Positions 34,392 through 43,397 of a DNA stretch of 64,000 bases are shown here, in pieces; position 1 is the first letter of the stretch, and each line of letters begins with the position of its first letter. Source of the stretch: DATJLY01 sp963729295 (GTDB lineage: Bacteria; Pseudomonadota; Alphaproteobacteria; ATCC43930; CGMCC-115725); the NCBI GenBank assembly GCA_963729295.1, contig CAVSNJ010000013.1, positions 1-64,000 on the forward strand, in the 5' to 3' direction. The position numbers and the translations under genes were made by a program. The notes below the pieces were generated by a model. That model was not told the origin of the DNA. It saw nothing but the letters and a program-made list of their open reading frames with translations, and did no database searches.

Positions 34392-34437
34392 GCGCGGCGA
34401 TAGCGTTCCCGTGGGTCGAATTTGCGGGGAGCGTCCT

Positions 34438-34545
34438 ATGCCGAATTTGACGCGCTGGTCGGTCAGGGCTTCGTGGCTCTTCATCACGGTGGCAAGCGTC
34501 GGATCCTGGGCCGCGATCGGCGAAATCGTGCGGCTCTTCGCCTGA
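34438..34545 (+). CDS. 35-residue single-helix membrane peptide
   Basis: A complete small gene with a strong ribosome site (GGGGAG, 6 nt, ATG). It encodes a short basic head (N-L-T-R-W-S-V-R), one hydrophobic helix of about 18 residues (A-S-W-L-F-I-T-V-A-S-V-G-S-W-A-A-I) and a short tail. It lies 46 nt after the AmpG-like gene and ends 3 nt before the convergent metalloprotease stop. Unknown family; possibly an accessory peptide of the transporter. Confidence 0.5.
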   Translation: MPNLTRWSVRASWLFITVASVGSWAAIGEIVRLFA

Positions 34546-34548
34546 GCC

Positions 34549-35271
34549 TCAGCCGATCCGCAACAGCCGGGCGCGGTTGCGGTTGAGCCAATGGCGCTGG
34601 CGATCGGCGCCCGGACAGAGTTTTTCAACGAGCCGCCAGAACCGCGTGCCGTGATTCATGTGGACGAGGTGCGCCACCTCGTGCGCGACGACATAGTCGA
34701 GCACCTCCTCCGGCGCGAACACCAGGCGCCAGGAAAAGCACAGATTGCCCGAGGCCGAGCAGCTGCCCCAGCGCGTGCGCGTATCGCGCACGCTGACGCG
34801 GACGATGGTGCGCTCGATGCGGCTCGCGAGCGCGCGGGCGCGCGTCGAAAGCTCGCGCCGCGCCTGCTCGCGCAAATGATCGCGCACGCGCCGCGCCAGG
34901 TGCAGCTTGTCGCCGCTCACCAGGATCTCGCTTCCTTCGATCCACACCGCGCCGCGCCCGAGGCTCGAGCGCACGTGGCGGATGCGATGCGGCACGCCGA
35001 GGAGCGGCACGTCGGCGCCGTCGGCGATCTCGGTGCGCGGCGGCAGCGCCGCCAGGCGCCGCTCGAGCCAGCGCCGGTTCGTCTCGAAGAATTCGAGCGC
35101 GCGAGCGAGCGAGCTGCGCGGCGGCAGCACGAGATCGACCTTCTCGCCCTGCGGATCGATGCGCAACGCCATGCGGCGCGCGCGCGGATGTTGCGTGACG
35201 CGCACCGGCACCGCGCCGCCCATGAGCGACAGCGATTCGAGATCCATCCTGAGGAGCGAAGTTCGGCTCAC
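34549..35271 (-). CDS. YgjP-like zinc metalloprotease (DUF45/M48-type)
   Basis: 240-residue SprT/YgjP-like protein with the zinc motif H-E-V-A-H-L-V-H and the R-W-G-S-C-S segment characteristic of this family, followed by N-H-G-T-R-F-W. Starts at GTG 35271 or ATG 35247; neither has a decisive ribosome site. Cytosolic protease-like protein of unknown substrate, convergent with the small membrane peptide gene. Confidence 0.85.
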   Translation of the reverse strand: MSRTSLLRMDLESLSLMGGAVPVRVTQHPRARRMALRIDPQGEKVDLVLPPRSSLARALEFFETNRRWLERRLAALPPRTEIADGADVPLLGVPHRIRHVRSSLGRGAVWIEGSEILVSGDKLHLARRVRDHLREQARRELSTRARALASRIERTIVRVSVRDTRTRWGSCSASGNLCFSWRLVFAPEEVLDYVVAHEVAHLVHMNHGTRFWRLVEKLCPGADRQRHWLNRNRARLLRIG

Positions 35272-35326
35272 GCCCCAAGCTTATACGAAGATTGGCCGCG
35301 AGCAAGAACGCTCGCGCGGGGCGCCA

Positions 35327-36641
35327 TCAGGACGCGCGGTCGATGAGATGGACGAACGAGCCCATGACATTTCTCGCGACGCGGCCCGCGCCGCCGAGCG
35401 CGTTTCCTTCGCCGTCGTCGAGTTGGAAGAGCGGATCGCCCGGTCCTTCCTCGCGCACCGTCGCATAGTGAAACTCGTGCCCGCGATAGTGCGCGCCCGC
35501 GGCCCCGATAGCGCAGGCGGCGGCGAGCCGTGCTTGCCGATATCCGAGATGGAGGCGGCGCTCGGCGAAACTCGTCTCGAGCGGCAAAAGACCTGCCATT
35601 TCGTGGCGCGCGCCATCGCCATCGACGAGGCCGCGCCCCAACGCCATGTAGCCGCCGCACTCGCCGTAGATTTCTGCCCCGCGCGCGGCCGCATCGTGGA
35701 GGCCGGCGCGGAAGCGGCGCGCGGATGCGAGCGCGCCGGCATGGAGCTCGGGATATCCGCCCGGCAGATAGACCGCATCGCAGCTTGGCTCGGGCGCCTC
35801 GTCGGCAAGCGGCGAGAAGAAACGCAAGGACGCGCCCGCCGCGCGCCAGCCTTCGAGCACGAGATCATAAGCGAAGGCGAAGGCCGGGTCGCGCGCCACG
35901 GCGATGCGCTGGCCCAAGGGCGGCAGCGGCGCTGCACCCTGGTGCGGCGCGAGCGCGGCGGGCGCGGCGAGCGCCACAAGGCCGGCAATATCGAGCTCCG
36001 CCTCGGCTCTCTCGGCCGCGCGCGCGAGCATCGCGTCGAGCGATTTCAGTTCGGACGCCTGGACGAGGCCCAGGTGGCGCGACGGCAGCGCCAGGGCGGG
36101 ATCGCGCGTACACCGCGCCAAGGAGCGGCACCTCCGGCACGTCGCGCGCCAAAGCCGCCGCGAGGAGCGCGCGATGGCGCGCGCTGCCAACGCGATTGAG
36201 GACGAGTCCGGCGATTTTAGTGTCGGCCCGATAGCGGCAATAGCCCTGCACGAGCGCCGAAATAGAGGCGCCCGCGCCGGCAGCGTCGACGACGAGCACG
36301 ATCGGCCAGCCGACGATGGCGGCAAGCTCTGCCGTCGATCCGGCGCCCCCTGCGCCGATGCCGTCGAACAGCCCCATCGCGCCCTCGCACAGCACAAGCT
36401 CGGCCGGGGCGCACGCGGCGAGCGCCGCGGCGAGCGTCGCGCGCCGCATCGCCCAAGGATCGAGATTGCGGCACGGCAAACTGGTCGCCGCCGCGAGAAA
36501 CGCAGCATCTATATAGTCGGGACCCGACTTCGTCACGGCGACGCGCATTCCCCGTCGCTTGAGCGCGCCCAAGAGCGCTAGTGCGACGACGGTCTTGCCG
36601 CTCGACGAGGACGGTGCGGCGAGAATGAGGCCGTTCGGCAT
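35327..36641 (-). CDS. cobB: Cobyrinate a,c-diamide synthase, broken by a frameshift
   Basis: ATP-dependent amidase that amidates side chains a and c of the corrin ring. The N-terminal P-loop-like A-P-S-S-S-S-G-K-T and the Y-I-D-A-A-F segment are in one frame; from about 36105 the reading continues in another frame with D-P-A-L-A-L-P-S-R-H-L-G, the Y-L-P-G-G-Y-P-E motif and the glutaminase cysteine in G-E-C-G-G-Y-M. The break lies in TACGCGCGAT; one more GC would restore Y-A-R-D-P-A-L and give about 438 residues, a normal CobB length. Sequencing error is more likely than loss, because the rest of the pathway is intact. Confidence 0.85.
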
Positions 36642-36649
36642 GACGGCCG

Positions 36650-36882
36650 CTATAGGCCATGCCGTTCCCCCTCGCCAGCGCGCGGCTTACGCCCCTTCGG
36701 GACCTCGTGCATGTGCGCGTCATGCCGCCTTTTTCGCGCAGAATCTCGACGGCGCGCCGTTCGGCGGCAGCGCCGCGCGTGTGCTCTCCGACCAACACCC
36801 CGCCTTGCGCGAGTTGCTCGTCGAGGAATTTCTGCTCGCTTCGTTCCGCCTTCACCCGATGAAGCGATATCGGCGCGATCAA
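36650..36882 (-). pseudogene. Possible remnant of a small stress-type protein between cobA and cobB
   Basis: Minus-strand coding-like segment with F-L-D-E-Q-L-A-Q-G-G-V-L-V-G and R-R-A-V-E-I-L-R-E-K-G, resembling the C-terminal part of general-stress (17M/YflT-like) proteins. Continuing in another frame after about 36726 it reads H-D-A-H-M-H-E-V-P-K-G and stops 8 nt before the cobB ATG, which looks like an operon junction. No good start codon is visible downstream of cobA, so it appears both 5'-truncated and frameshifted. The frameshift is again in GC-alternating sequence. Confidence 0.35.
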
Positions 36883-36901
36883 ACTCCGAGGTTCAGCCGC
36901 C

Positions 36902-37684
36902 TCACGCCAGCAGATTGAGTTTCTGTGCGAGCGCCACGACCGGGCCGATAGCGACGACAGCCGGCGGCTCGATTTTCGCCGCGCTGGCATCGGCCGCGGC
37001 GCGGCCAAGCGTCGTCTTCAGCACGCGCTGCCCCGCCATCGTCGCCTTGCTGATGATGGCGACGGGCTCGTCGGCCGCTCGCCCCGCGGCGATGAGGCGC
37101 GCCGCGATCCCATCGAGATGCTTCAGTGCCATGTAGATGACCAGCACGGGTGCCGCGCGCGCGAGCGCCGACCAGTCGATCCCGTCCGGCACATCGCCGC
37201 CGCTCGCGTATCCCGTCACGAACGCGACCGCCGAGTTGGTGTCGCGGTGCGTCGCCGGGATGCCCGCCGCGGCAAGCCCGCCGATGCCGGCGGTGATGCC
37301 CGGCACGACGCGGCACGGAATGGCGGCCGCCGCAAGCGCCGCCGCCTCCTCGCCGCCGCGGCCGAACACGAACGGGTCGCCGCCCTTCAAACGCAGCACA
37401 CGCTTGCCCTCGCGCGCGAAGCCGATGAGACGCAGCGAGATGTCAGGCTGGTGCGGCGAGGGCTTGCCGCCGCGCTTGCCCGCATAATCGAGCACGGCGC
37501 CCGCCCGCGCGAGGCGCAGAATGCGCTGATCGACGAGCGCGTCGTAGACGACCACGTCGGCCGATTTCAGCGCATGGAGCGCCAGCACCGTCAGGAGTCC
37601 GGGCGCGCCCGGGCCCGCGCCGACGAGCCACACCGAGCCGGGCGCGAAATCCGGGAGAGCGAACAGGTCCTCGTCGAGCTCCAT
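36902..37684 (-). CDS. cobA: Uroporphyrinogen-III C-methyltransferase
   Basis: 260-residue SUMT that methylates uroporphyrinogen III at C2 and C7 with SAM to give precorrin-2, the branch point from haem to corrin. Typical motifs: V-G-A-G-P-G-A-P-G-L-L-T at the N-terminus, D-A-L-V, L-K-G-G-D-P-F-V-F-G-R-G-G-E-E, V-V-P-G-I-T-A-G, and T-H-R-D near the middle. It lacks the CysG dehydrogenase domain. It is divergent from cbiD and upstream of cobB. Confidence 0.95.
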   Translation of the reverse strand: MELDEDLFALPDFAPGSVWLVGAGPGAPGLLTVLALHALKSADVVVYDALVDQRILRLARAGAVLDYAGKRGGKPSPHQPDISLRLIGFAREGKRVLRLKGGDPFVFGRGGEEAAALAAAAIPCRVVPGITAGIGGLAAAGIPATHRDTNSAVAFVTGYASGGDVPDGIDWSALARAAPVLVIYMALKHLDGIAARLIAAGRAADEPVAIISKATMAGQRVLKTTLGRAAADASAAKIEPPAVVAIGPVVALAQKLNLLA

Positions 37685-37737
37685 CGTGGAAACTCTAGCA
37701 CATGGCCCGATTCGCAGGCTTCGCCTACACTTCGCAC

Positions 37738-38808
37738 ATGGCGGAGCGAAAACCCGTTTTGCGGCGCGGTTGGTCGACCGGCGCGTGCGCCGCCGCGGCG
37801 GCGCGCGCCGCATTCGAAGCGCTCGTCAGCGGGCATTTTCCCGATCCGGTGACGATCGCGCTGCCGGGCGGCGAGCGGCCGCGCTTTCCGCTGGCGTTGA
37901 AGGAACGGGATAACGGCATGGCGCGCGTCGGCATCGTCAAGGATGCAGGGGACGATCCCGACGTGACGCATGGCGCGATGGTGATCGCTGAGTTGACGCG
38001 CGCGGCGCACGGCGCGGGCATCCGCTTTCGCGCCGGCGACGGCGTCGGCACCGTCACGCTCCCCGGTCTGCCGCTCGCGGTGGGCGAGCCCGCGATCAAT
38101 CCCCGTCCGCGCGCCATAATCACAGCAGCGCTCAACGAGCTCGAGCGCGACCCCGATGTCGAGGTGACGCTGTCGATCCCGGGCGGCGCCGTGCTGGCCG
38201 CCAAAACGATGAATGCCCGGCTCGGCATCATCGGCGGGCTGTCGATCCTCGGCACCACCGGCATCGTCGTGCCCTACTCGTGCTCGGCGTGGATCGCCTC
38301 GATCGAGCGCGGCATCGATGTCGCGCGCGCCGCGGGATTGGCGCATCTCGCCGCCTCGACCGGCCGCACCTCCGAAGCGGCGGTGCAGCGGCTCCATGGG
38401 CTCGCGGATCTGGCGCTTATCGACATGGGTGACTTTGCCGGGGGCGTGCTCAAATACCTGCGCCGGCATCCGGTGCCGCGCCTGACGCTCGCAGGCGGCA
38501 TCGCCAAGATGGCGAAGCTCGCGGAGGGCCATCTCGATCTCCACTCGGCGCGAAGCCGCATCGGCGGCGCGGACCTTGCGCGCCGGCTCGCGTGTATCGG
38601 CGCGCCCGAAGCTCCGCTCGCGGCGGATGACGACGTCAGCGTCGGCGCGACGATGGCGGCGCTCGCCGCACCTCTCGCCCAGGCGTTGGCGCTCAGCATC
38701 GCCGAGGACGCGCGGCGCGTGGCGCTCGACCGGCTCAGGCCCGGCATCGCGGTCGATGTGGCGATCTTCGACCGCGCCGGCACTCTCCTCGCGCATGCCG
38801 GCCCCTGA
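37738..38808 (+). CDS. cbiD: Cobalt-precorrin-5B C1-methyltransferase
   Basis: CbiD methylates C1 of the macrocycle, the step done by CobF in the classical aerobic pathway. The N-terminal R-R-G-W-S-T-G-A-C-A-A-A-A-A motif and the T-T-G-I-V and S-T-G-R-T-S-E segments identify it. I use the ATG at 37738, which starts four residues before conserved sequence; an ATG at 37702 would add 12 residues and leaves only 17 nt to the divergent cobA. The last 14 bases overlap cobK. Confidence 0.92.
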   Translation: MAERKPVLRRGWSTGACAAAAARAAFEALVSGHFPDPVTIALPGGERPRFPLALKERDNGMARVGIVKDAGDDPDVTHGAMVIAELTRAAHGAGIRFRAGDGVGTVTLPGLPLAVGEPAINPRPRAIITAALNELERDPDVEVTLSIPGGAVLAAKTMNARLGIIGGLSILGTTGIVVPYSCSAWIASIERGIDVARAAGLAHLAASTGRTSEAAVQRLHGLADLALIDMGDFAGGVLKYLRRHPVPRLTLAGGIAKMAKLAEGHLDLHSARSRIGGADLARRLACIGAPEAPLAADDDVSVGATMAALAAPLAQALALSIAEDARRVALDRLRPGIAVDVAIFDRAGTLLAHAGP

Positions 38809-39559
38809 AGCACAAGCCGTCCTGATCCTCGGCGGCACTGCCGAAGCGGCCGCGCTCGCACGCGCGCTCGTTGAACGGTTCGGCGCAAGGTTGCGCGTCG
38901 TTACCTCGCTCGCAGGCCGCACCGCGAAGCCTGCGCCCGTGCCCGGCATCGTGCGGACCGGCGGGTTCGGCGGCGCGGACGGGCTTGCCGCATATCTGCG
39001 CGCGGACGGCGTCTCGCTTTTGATCGACGCGACGCATCCCTTCGCCGTCGCCATTTCGCACCACGCGCGGCTCGCGGCTGAGGCAACATCCGTGCCACGC
39101 CTCGTGTTGGTGCGGCCGCCGTGGCAATCCTGCGCCGAGGACCGCTGGATCGAGGTGCCGGATGCCGCCGCAGCGGTGCGCGAAGTGGCGCGGATCGGTG
39201 GACCCGCCTTTCTCACCATCGGCGCGCGCGAACTTGGGTCGTTCGCAGGGCTCGAGGGAGTCCGCTTCGTCGTCCGCCTCATCGAGCCGGCGCGCGAGAA
39301 ATCGCCCCTTAGCGGTATGGATTTCGTGATCGCGCGGCCGCCTTTCGCACTGGACGACGAGCGCCGGCTTCTGCATCGTTACGGGATCGGGGTCGTGGTC
39401 GCGAAGGCGAGCGGCGGCGCCATCCCGGCGAAGCTCGTGGCGGCGCGCGAGGCGGGCATCCCGGTGGTGCTCATGAAGCGCCCGCGCCCCGAGCCCGGGC
39501 CTTCGGCCGGAAGCGTCGGCGAGGCGTTGCAATGGGTCGCGGACAGGATCGAGCGATGA
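38795..39559 (+). CDS. cobK: Precorrin-6A reductase
   Basis: 254-residue NADPH-dependent CobK/CbiJ. The N-terminal L-I-L-G-G-T-A-E-A-A cofactor loop, the D-A-T-H-P-F-A motif, and the terminal A-K-A-S-G-G and V-V-L-M-K-R-P segments are characteristic. Its ATG lies inside the end of cbiD (14-nt overlap), so the two are translationally coupled. Confidence 0.93.
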   Translation: MPAPEAQAVLILGGTAEAAALARALVERFGARLRVVTSLAGRTAKPAPVPGIVRTGGFGGADGLAAYLRADGVSLLIDATHPFAVAISHHARLAAEATSVPRLVLVRPPWQSCAEDRWIEVPDAAAAVREVARIGGPAFLTIGARELGSFAGLEGVRFVVRLIEPAREKSPLSGMDFVIARPPFALDDERRLLHRYGIGVVVAKASGGAIPAKLVAAREAGIPVVLMKRPRPEPGPSAGSVGEALQWVADRIER

Positions 39560-39572
39560 GGGAGATTGGGTA

Positions 39573-40136
39573 ATGGGCTGGCGCAGGACAGCCGGCGCGA
39601 TTGCGCTCGTTGCGGGATTTGCGGCACCCGCCCAGGCGCAGCAGGAGGGCGCGTGGGACAGCTGGTACACCGTGGCGGACGCGGCCTCGCACAACAATAC
39701 GCAGCAGGTCGCGGCGCTCTTGCAGACGGGCGACCGCGATCCCGACGCGCGCGAAAGCACAACCGGCCGAACCGCGCTCGATTACGCCGCTTCGTTCGAC
39801 AATGTCGCGATGGCGCAGCTGCTGCTCGACCACAACGCGCATGTCGACTGGACCGACAAGCTCGGCAATACCGCGCTCCACTACGCGGCGGAACTTGGCA
39901 AGCTCGATTTCATGCGCTTCCTCATCGCCAAACAAGCCAATGTCGACGCCCCCAACCGCCAGGGCATCACGCCACTGATGGCGGCGGCCGGACAAGGGAA
40001 ATCCGCGGCGGTGCGTCTCCTCATTGCCAGCGGCGCTGACCCGAGGAAGCAGGATTTCACCGGACGCGATGCATTTGGCTGGGGTGCGGGCAGTCCCGCC
40101 GTGCAGCAGATACTGGCGGCGAAGCCCCAGAGCTAG
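39573..40136 (+). CDS. Periplasmic ankyrin-repeat protein
   Basis: 187 residues: a signal peptide (cleavage after A-Q-A), then about four ankyrin repeats from residue 40 on (e.g. G-R-T-A-L-D-Y-A-A and G-N-T-A-L-H-Y-A-A-E-L-G-K). Single small ankyrin proteins of this type act as protein-interaction modules in the periplasm. It is the third gene of the cbiD-cobK unit (13 nt after cobK, with GAGGGAG upstream), although it has no known cobalamin role. Its TAG stop shares CTAG with the cobM stop on the other strand. Confidence 0.85.
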   Translation: MGWRRTAGAIALVAGFAAPAQAQQEGAWDSWYTVADAASHNNTQQVAALLQTGDRDPDARESTTGRTALDYAASFDNVAMAQLLLDHNAHVDWTDKLGNTALHYAAELGKLDFMRFLIAKQANVDAPNRQGITPLMAAAGQGKSAAVRLLIASGADPRKQDFTGRDAFGWGAGSPAVQQILAAKPQS

Positions 40137-40897
40137 CGCCGCGGCCGCAGCACGTGGTGGTGGTCGGGCGCGTAGAGACGGCTTTCGGAGAACTTCGCCG
40201 CGCCGAGCGCGCGGCCCACGAGGATGAGCGCCGTGCGCGTGATATGCGCATCCTTGGCGGCGCTTCTGATGTCGCCCAACGTACCCCGCAGGATGCGCTC
40301 GTCGGGCCAGCTCGCGCGGTGGACGATCGCCACGGGGCAATCGGCGCCGTAATGGGGCAGGAGCGCGCGGACAACGAGCGCCAGATTGTTGATCGAGAGA
40401 TGGATCGCGAGCGTGGCGCCGCTCAGCGCGAGCCGATCGAGCTCCTCGCCGGGCGGCATCCGCGAGGAGCGCACGGACGTGCGCGTCAGGATCACCGTCT
40501 GCGTCACGTCCGGCAAGGTCAGCTCGACGCCGAGCGCGGCCGCCGCCGCCGCGAAGGACGGCACGCCTGGCGTCAGGTCATAGGGAATGCCGAGTGCGTC
40601 GAGGCGGCGCATCTGCTCGGCGACGGCGCCATAGAGCGAGATATCGCCGGACTGGACGCGCGCCACCTCGAGCCCGGCTCTGTGCGCCCTCTCCATCTCG
40701 GCGATGATCTCGTCGAGCGTCAGCGGCGCGGTGTCGATGACGCGCGCGCCCTCGGGCGCGGCCGCCACCACCGCGTCGGGCACGAGCGAGCCGGCATAAA
40801 GACAGACCGGGCAGCGCTCGATGAGGCGAAGCCCGCGCACGGTGATGAGGTCGGGCGCGCCCGGGCCGGCGCCGATGAAGTGAACCCGCGCGCTCAC
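40133..40897 (-). CDS. cobM: Precorrin-4 C11-methyltransferase
   Basis: 254-residue SAM methyltransferase (CobM/CbiF). Motifs: F-I-G-A-G-P-G-A-P-D-L-I-T-V, Y-A-G-S-L-V, the D-T-A-P-L-T-L-D-E-I segment and H-L-S-I-N-N. Starts at GTG, overlapping the cobJ stop (GTGA). Last gene of the cbiX-cobH-cobL-GT-cobI-cobJ-cobM chain. Confidence 0.94.
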   Translation of the reverse strand: MSARVHFIGAGPGAPDLITVRGLRLIERCPVCLYAGSLVPDAVVAAAPEGARVIDTAPLTLDEIIAEMERAHRAGLEVARVQSGDISLYGAVAEQMRRLDALGIPYDLTPGVPSFAAAAAALGVELTLPDVTQTVILTRTSVRSSRMPPGEELDRLALSGATLAIHLSINNLALVVRALLPHYGADCPVAIVHRASWPDERILRGTLGDIRSAAKDAHITRTALILVGRALGAAKFSESRLYAPDHHHVLRPRR

Positions 40898-42699
40898 GGC
40901 AGGCGGTATCCGCGCGGCGTGTAGAGCCGGGGCAAGCGGCCCGGCAGGATGCGCGTCGTGCTGTTGCCGACGACGACGAGCGTCAGCATGTCGATCTCGG
41001 CTTCGTCGAGCGCGGCAAGCGTCGTGACGATGACGCGCTCGCCCGCCCGGCCGATATTGCGCGCGAGCGCCGCCGGCGTCGCGGGGCCGCGCGCGGCACG
41101 CAGAATCTCGAGCGCGCGGGTCAATTGCACCTGGCGGCGCGATGAGCGCGGATTGTAGAGCGCGACGACGAAGTCGCCCGAAGCCGCCGCTTCGAGGCGT
41201 CGCTCGATCGCCTGCCACGGCGTCAGCAGGTCCGAGAGCGAGACCACGCAGAAATCGTGCCCGAACGGCGCGCCGAGCCGAGCCGCCGCCGCTTGTAGCG
41301 CCGTGAGGCCGGGCACGACGGAGATCTCGACGCGCCGCCAATCCTCGCTCGGTTCGCGATCCAAAAGCTCGAAGACGAGGCTCGCGAGGCCATAGATGCC
41401 GGCATCGCCCGATGAGACGAGACTGACGTTGCGCCCCGCGGCGGCAAGGTCGAGCGCGCGCTTGACGCGCCCCGTCTCGTCGCCCAAGGCGCTCGCATGA
41501 AGCGACTTGCCGTGGGTCGCCCGCCCCAGAAGATCGAGATAGAGCTGCAATCCGACGATGTCGGTCGATGCGGCGAGCGCCGCTTCCGCTTCCGCGGTGC
41601 GCCAGAGCCTGTCGCCCGGCCCGATGCCGACGATGAAAAGATGGCCGCGCGCACGGCCAATTCTGTGCGGATCGAGCGGTTGGCGCGCGCGCGCGACGGC
41701 GCAGGTCGCATGATTAGTGACCCGCTTCGGCGCGACGAGCACGCCATCTTGGCCGACGGCGGCGAGCGCCGCACCCTCGGCGACGCCATAACATCCGACC
41801 GCGCGGAACACGGCGTCGGAGGGAGTCTGTAGTCGCGGCGTCTCCTCGCGCAGGCTGGCAGCCGAGAAGAACCGCGCCGGAACGGCGAGCGCGGCGGCGA
41901 GATTTTGCACCGCCGGCTCGTCCATCTTGAGATCGAGCGAGGCGACAAGACTGACCGCTCCGGCGGCGAGCCCGTGCACGGCGAGCGTTTCGCGCGCAAG
42001 GGCCAACAGCTCGTCAGGCGCGCAATCGCGCGCGCAACCTACGCCCAGCGCCAGCACCGGCGGGTGCAGCACCAACGCCCGCTCGGCCGGCGATGGCACG
42101 CGATCCGTGATGCGGATGAGACGCGGCGCATCGGGCGCTAGCGGGATCCGCGCCGCCATAAGCCAATCGGCATTGCCCGCCTCGACCGCAAGCGAGAGAG
42201 CCTCGCCCGCGATGAGCGCGGCGGCGAGGTCCTTGAATTTTTCCGGATCGGCGGCGCGCCAGCCGGCCGGCATCTCATCGAGTGCCAAGCCGAGCACGAG
42301 ATCGCTCGCCGTCGTGATCGCGGCATGGCCGCCGAGAAGGCGAGATATCTCGCGCGCTAGAAAATTGGCGCCGCGATGGCCGCCCAATAGCGGCACCGCG
42401 GCGGAGCCGTCCTCCGCCACCGCGACGACCGGCGGCTCTTCGCGCTTGTGCGCGAGGAGCGGGGCGAGCGCGCGGATCAAAATGCCGGCGGCGCAAATTC
42501 CGACGATCGGCGCGCCTTCGGCAAAAAGCGCGGCGAGATGCGGCACGAGTTCGCCATATTGCACATCCGCCTCGATGCCGTGGTCCGCACGCGCATGGAG
42601 GCGCGCCTCCGGCAGATGCGCGGCGACGCTCCGGCCGAGCGAGGCCGCGCTCTTGCCAAGCACGACGACCGCCGCGCCTTTGGGCAGATCGCCGCTCAT
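40894..42699 (-). CDS. cobJ: CbiG-CobJ fusion: cobalamin hydrolase-like domain plus precorrin-3B C17-methyltransferase
   Basis: 601-residue fusion. Residues 1 to about 340 are CbiG-like (the G-I-C-A-A-G-I-L-I-R-A-L-A-P-L segment, then G-G-H-R-G-A-N, and the CobE-like part L-A-L-G-V-G-C-A-R-D); residues from about 360 are CobJ/CbiH (I-V-G-I-G-P-G-D, S-S-G-D-A-G-I-Y-G-L, Y-N-P-R-S-S-R-R). CbiG opens the ring-contracted lactone in the early-cobalt pathway; CobJ methylates C17 and contracts the ring. Fusing them couples consecutive steps. Start overlaps cobI, stop overlaps cobM. Confidence 0.93.
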   Translation of the reverse strand: MSGDLPKGAAVVVLGKSAASLGRSVAAHLPEARLHARADHGIEADVQYGELVPHLAALFAEGAPIVGICAAGILIRALAPLLAHKREEPPVVAVAEDGSAAVPLLGGHRGANFLAREISRLLGGHAAITTASDLVLGLALDEMPAGWRAADPEKFKDLAAALIAGEALSLAVEAGNADWLMAARIPLAPDAPRLIRITDRVPSPAERALVLHPPVLALGVGCARDCAPDELLALARETLAVHGLAAGAVSLVASLDLKMDEPAVQNLAAALAVPARFFSAASLREETPRLQTPSDAVFRAVGCYGVAEGAALAAVGQDGVLVAPKRVTNHATCAVARARQPLDPHRIGRARGHLFIVGIGPGDRLWRTAEAEAALAASTDIVGLQLYLDLLGRATHGKSLHASALGDETGRVKRALDLAAAGRNVSLVSSGDAGIYGLASLVFELLDREPSEDWRRVEISVVPGLTALQAAAARLGAPFGHDFCVVSLSDLLTPWQAIERRLEAAASGDFVVALYNPRSSRRQVQLTRALEILRAARGPATPAALARNIGRAGERVIVTTLAALDEAEIDMLTLVVVGNSTTRILPGRLPRLYTPRGYRLP

Positions 42700-43397
42700 C
42701 GCCACGCCTGCCCGCGCCGGTGGCAGAGGATCATCGAGAAATAGGGAACCGTCTCGGGCGCGACCTGGTCGAGCGGCAGGACGCGCTCGTTCCCGAGGCT
42801 CGCTCGCTCGACATAGCGCGCGTGCGCGAGAAGTCCGAGCCGCTCGAGCAAATCGCGCACGCGGCCGAAATGCCGGCCGAGCTTGATGATGGCAATTGCT
42901 TCGGCGCAAGCGATGCGGTTTGCGATCGCGTCGTCGTCGAGCGGCGCGGGGATCACCGCGAGCACGTCGTTGCGCGCGGCGAGCGGCCACTTAGCCGCGG
43001 CGGCGACGGCGGCAAGCGACGACACGCCGGGCACTATCTCGACCTCGTGCGCAGCGGCAAGGCGCGCGAAGAGATAGATGAACGAGCCGTAGAAGAACGG
43101 ATCGCCCTGGCACAGCACGGCGACATCGCGCCCTTGCCCGAGATGGGTCGCGATCGCGGCGGCGGCCGCGTCATAGATCTCCTCGGGCGGCGCGCCGCTT
43201 TCGATCGGCACGCGGATCGGAAGCTCGATTTGCGCCGGCGAAAGCCAGCGCGCGACGATCGACCGGGCGAAGCTCGCGCCATTCGCGGGCGCGGGATAGG
43301 CCACGACCGGTGCCGCACGGAGCCGCGCCAGCGCCTTCACCGTCAAGAGCTCGGGATCGCCGGGCCCGACGCCCAACCCAAAGACGCGGCCCGTCAT
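42696..43397 (-). CDS. cobI: Precorrin-2 C20-methyltransferase
   Basis: 233-residue CobI/CbiL. Motifs: L-G-V-G-P-G-D-P-E-L-L-T-V-K at the N-terminus, L-C-Q-G-D-P-F-F-Y-G-S-F, V-P-G-V-S-S, and the terminal Y-F-S-M-I-L. Couples (ATGA) to the glycosyltransferase gene upstream and to cbiG-cobJ downstream. Confidence 0.95.
   Translation of the reverse strand: MTGRVFGLGVGPGDPELLTVKALARLRAAPVVAYPAPANGASFARSIVARWLSPAQIELPIRVPIESGAPPEEIYDAAAAAIATHLGQGRDVAVLCQGDPFFYGSFIYLFARLAAAHEVEIVPGVSSLAAVAAAAKWPLAARNDVLAVIPAPLDDDAIANRIACAEAIAIIKLGRHFGRVRDLLERLGLLAHARYVERASLGNERVLPLDQVAPETVPYFSMILCHRRGQAWR

Noticed and set aside
36659..36862. Plus-strand short frame in the cobA-cobB gap
   Set aside because: Proline/serine/arginine-rich shadow without a ribosome site; the minus strand shows better protein-like sequence.
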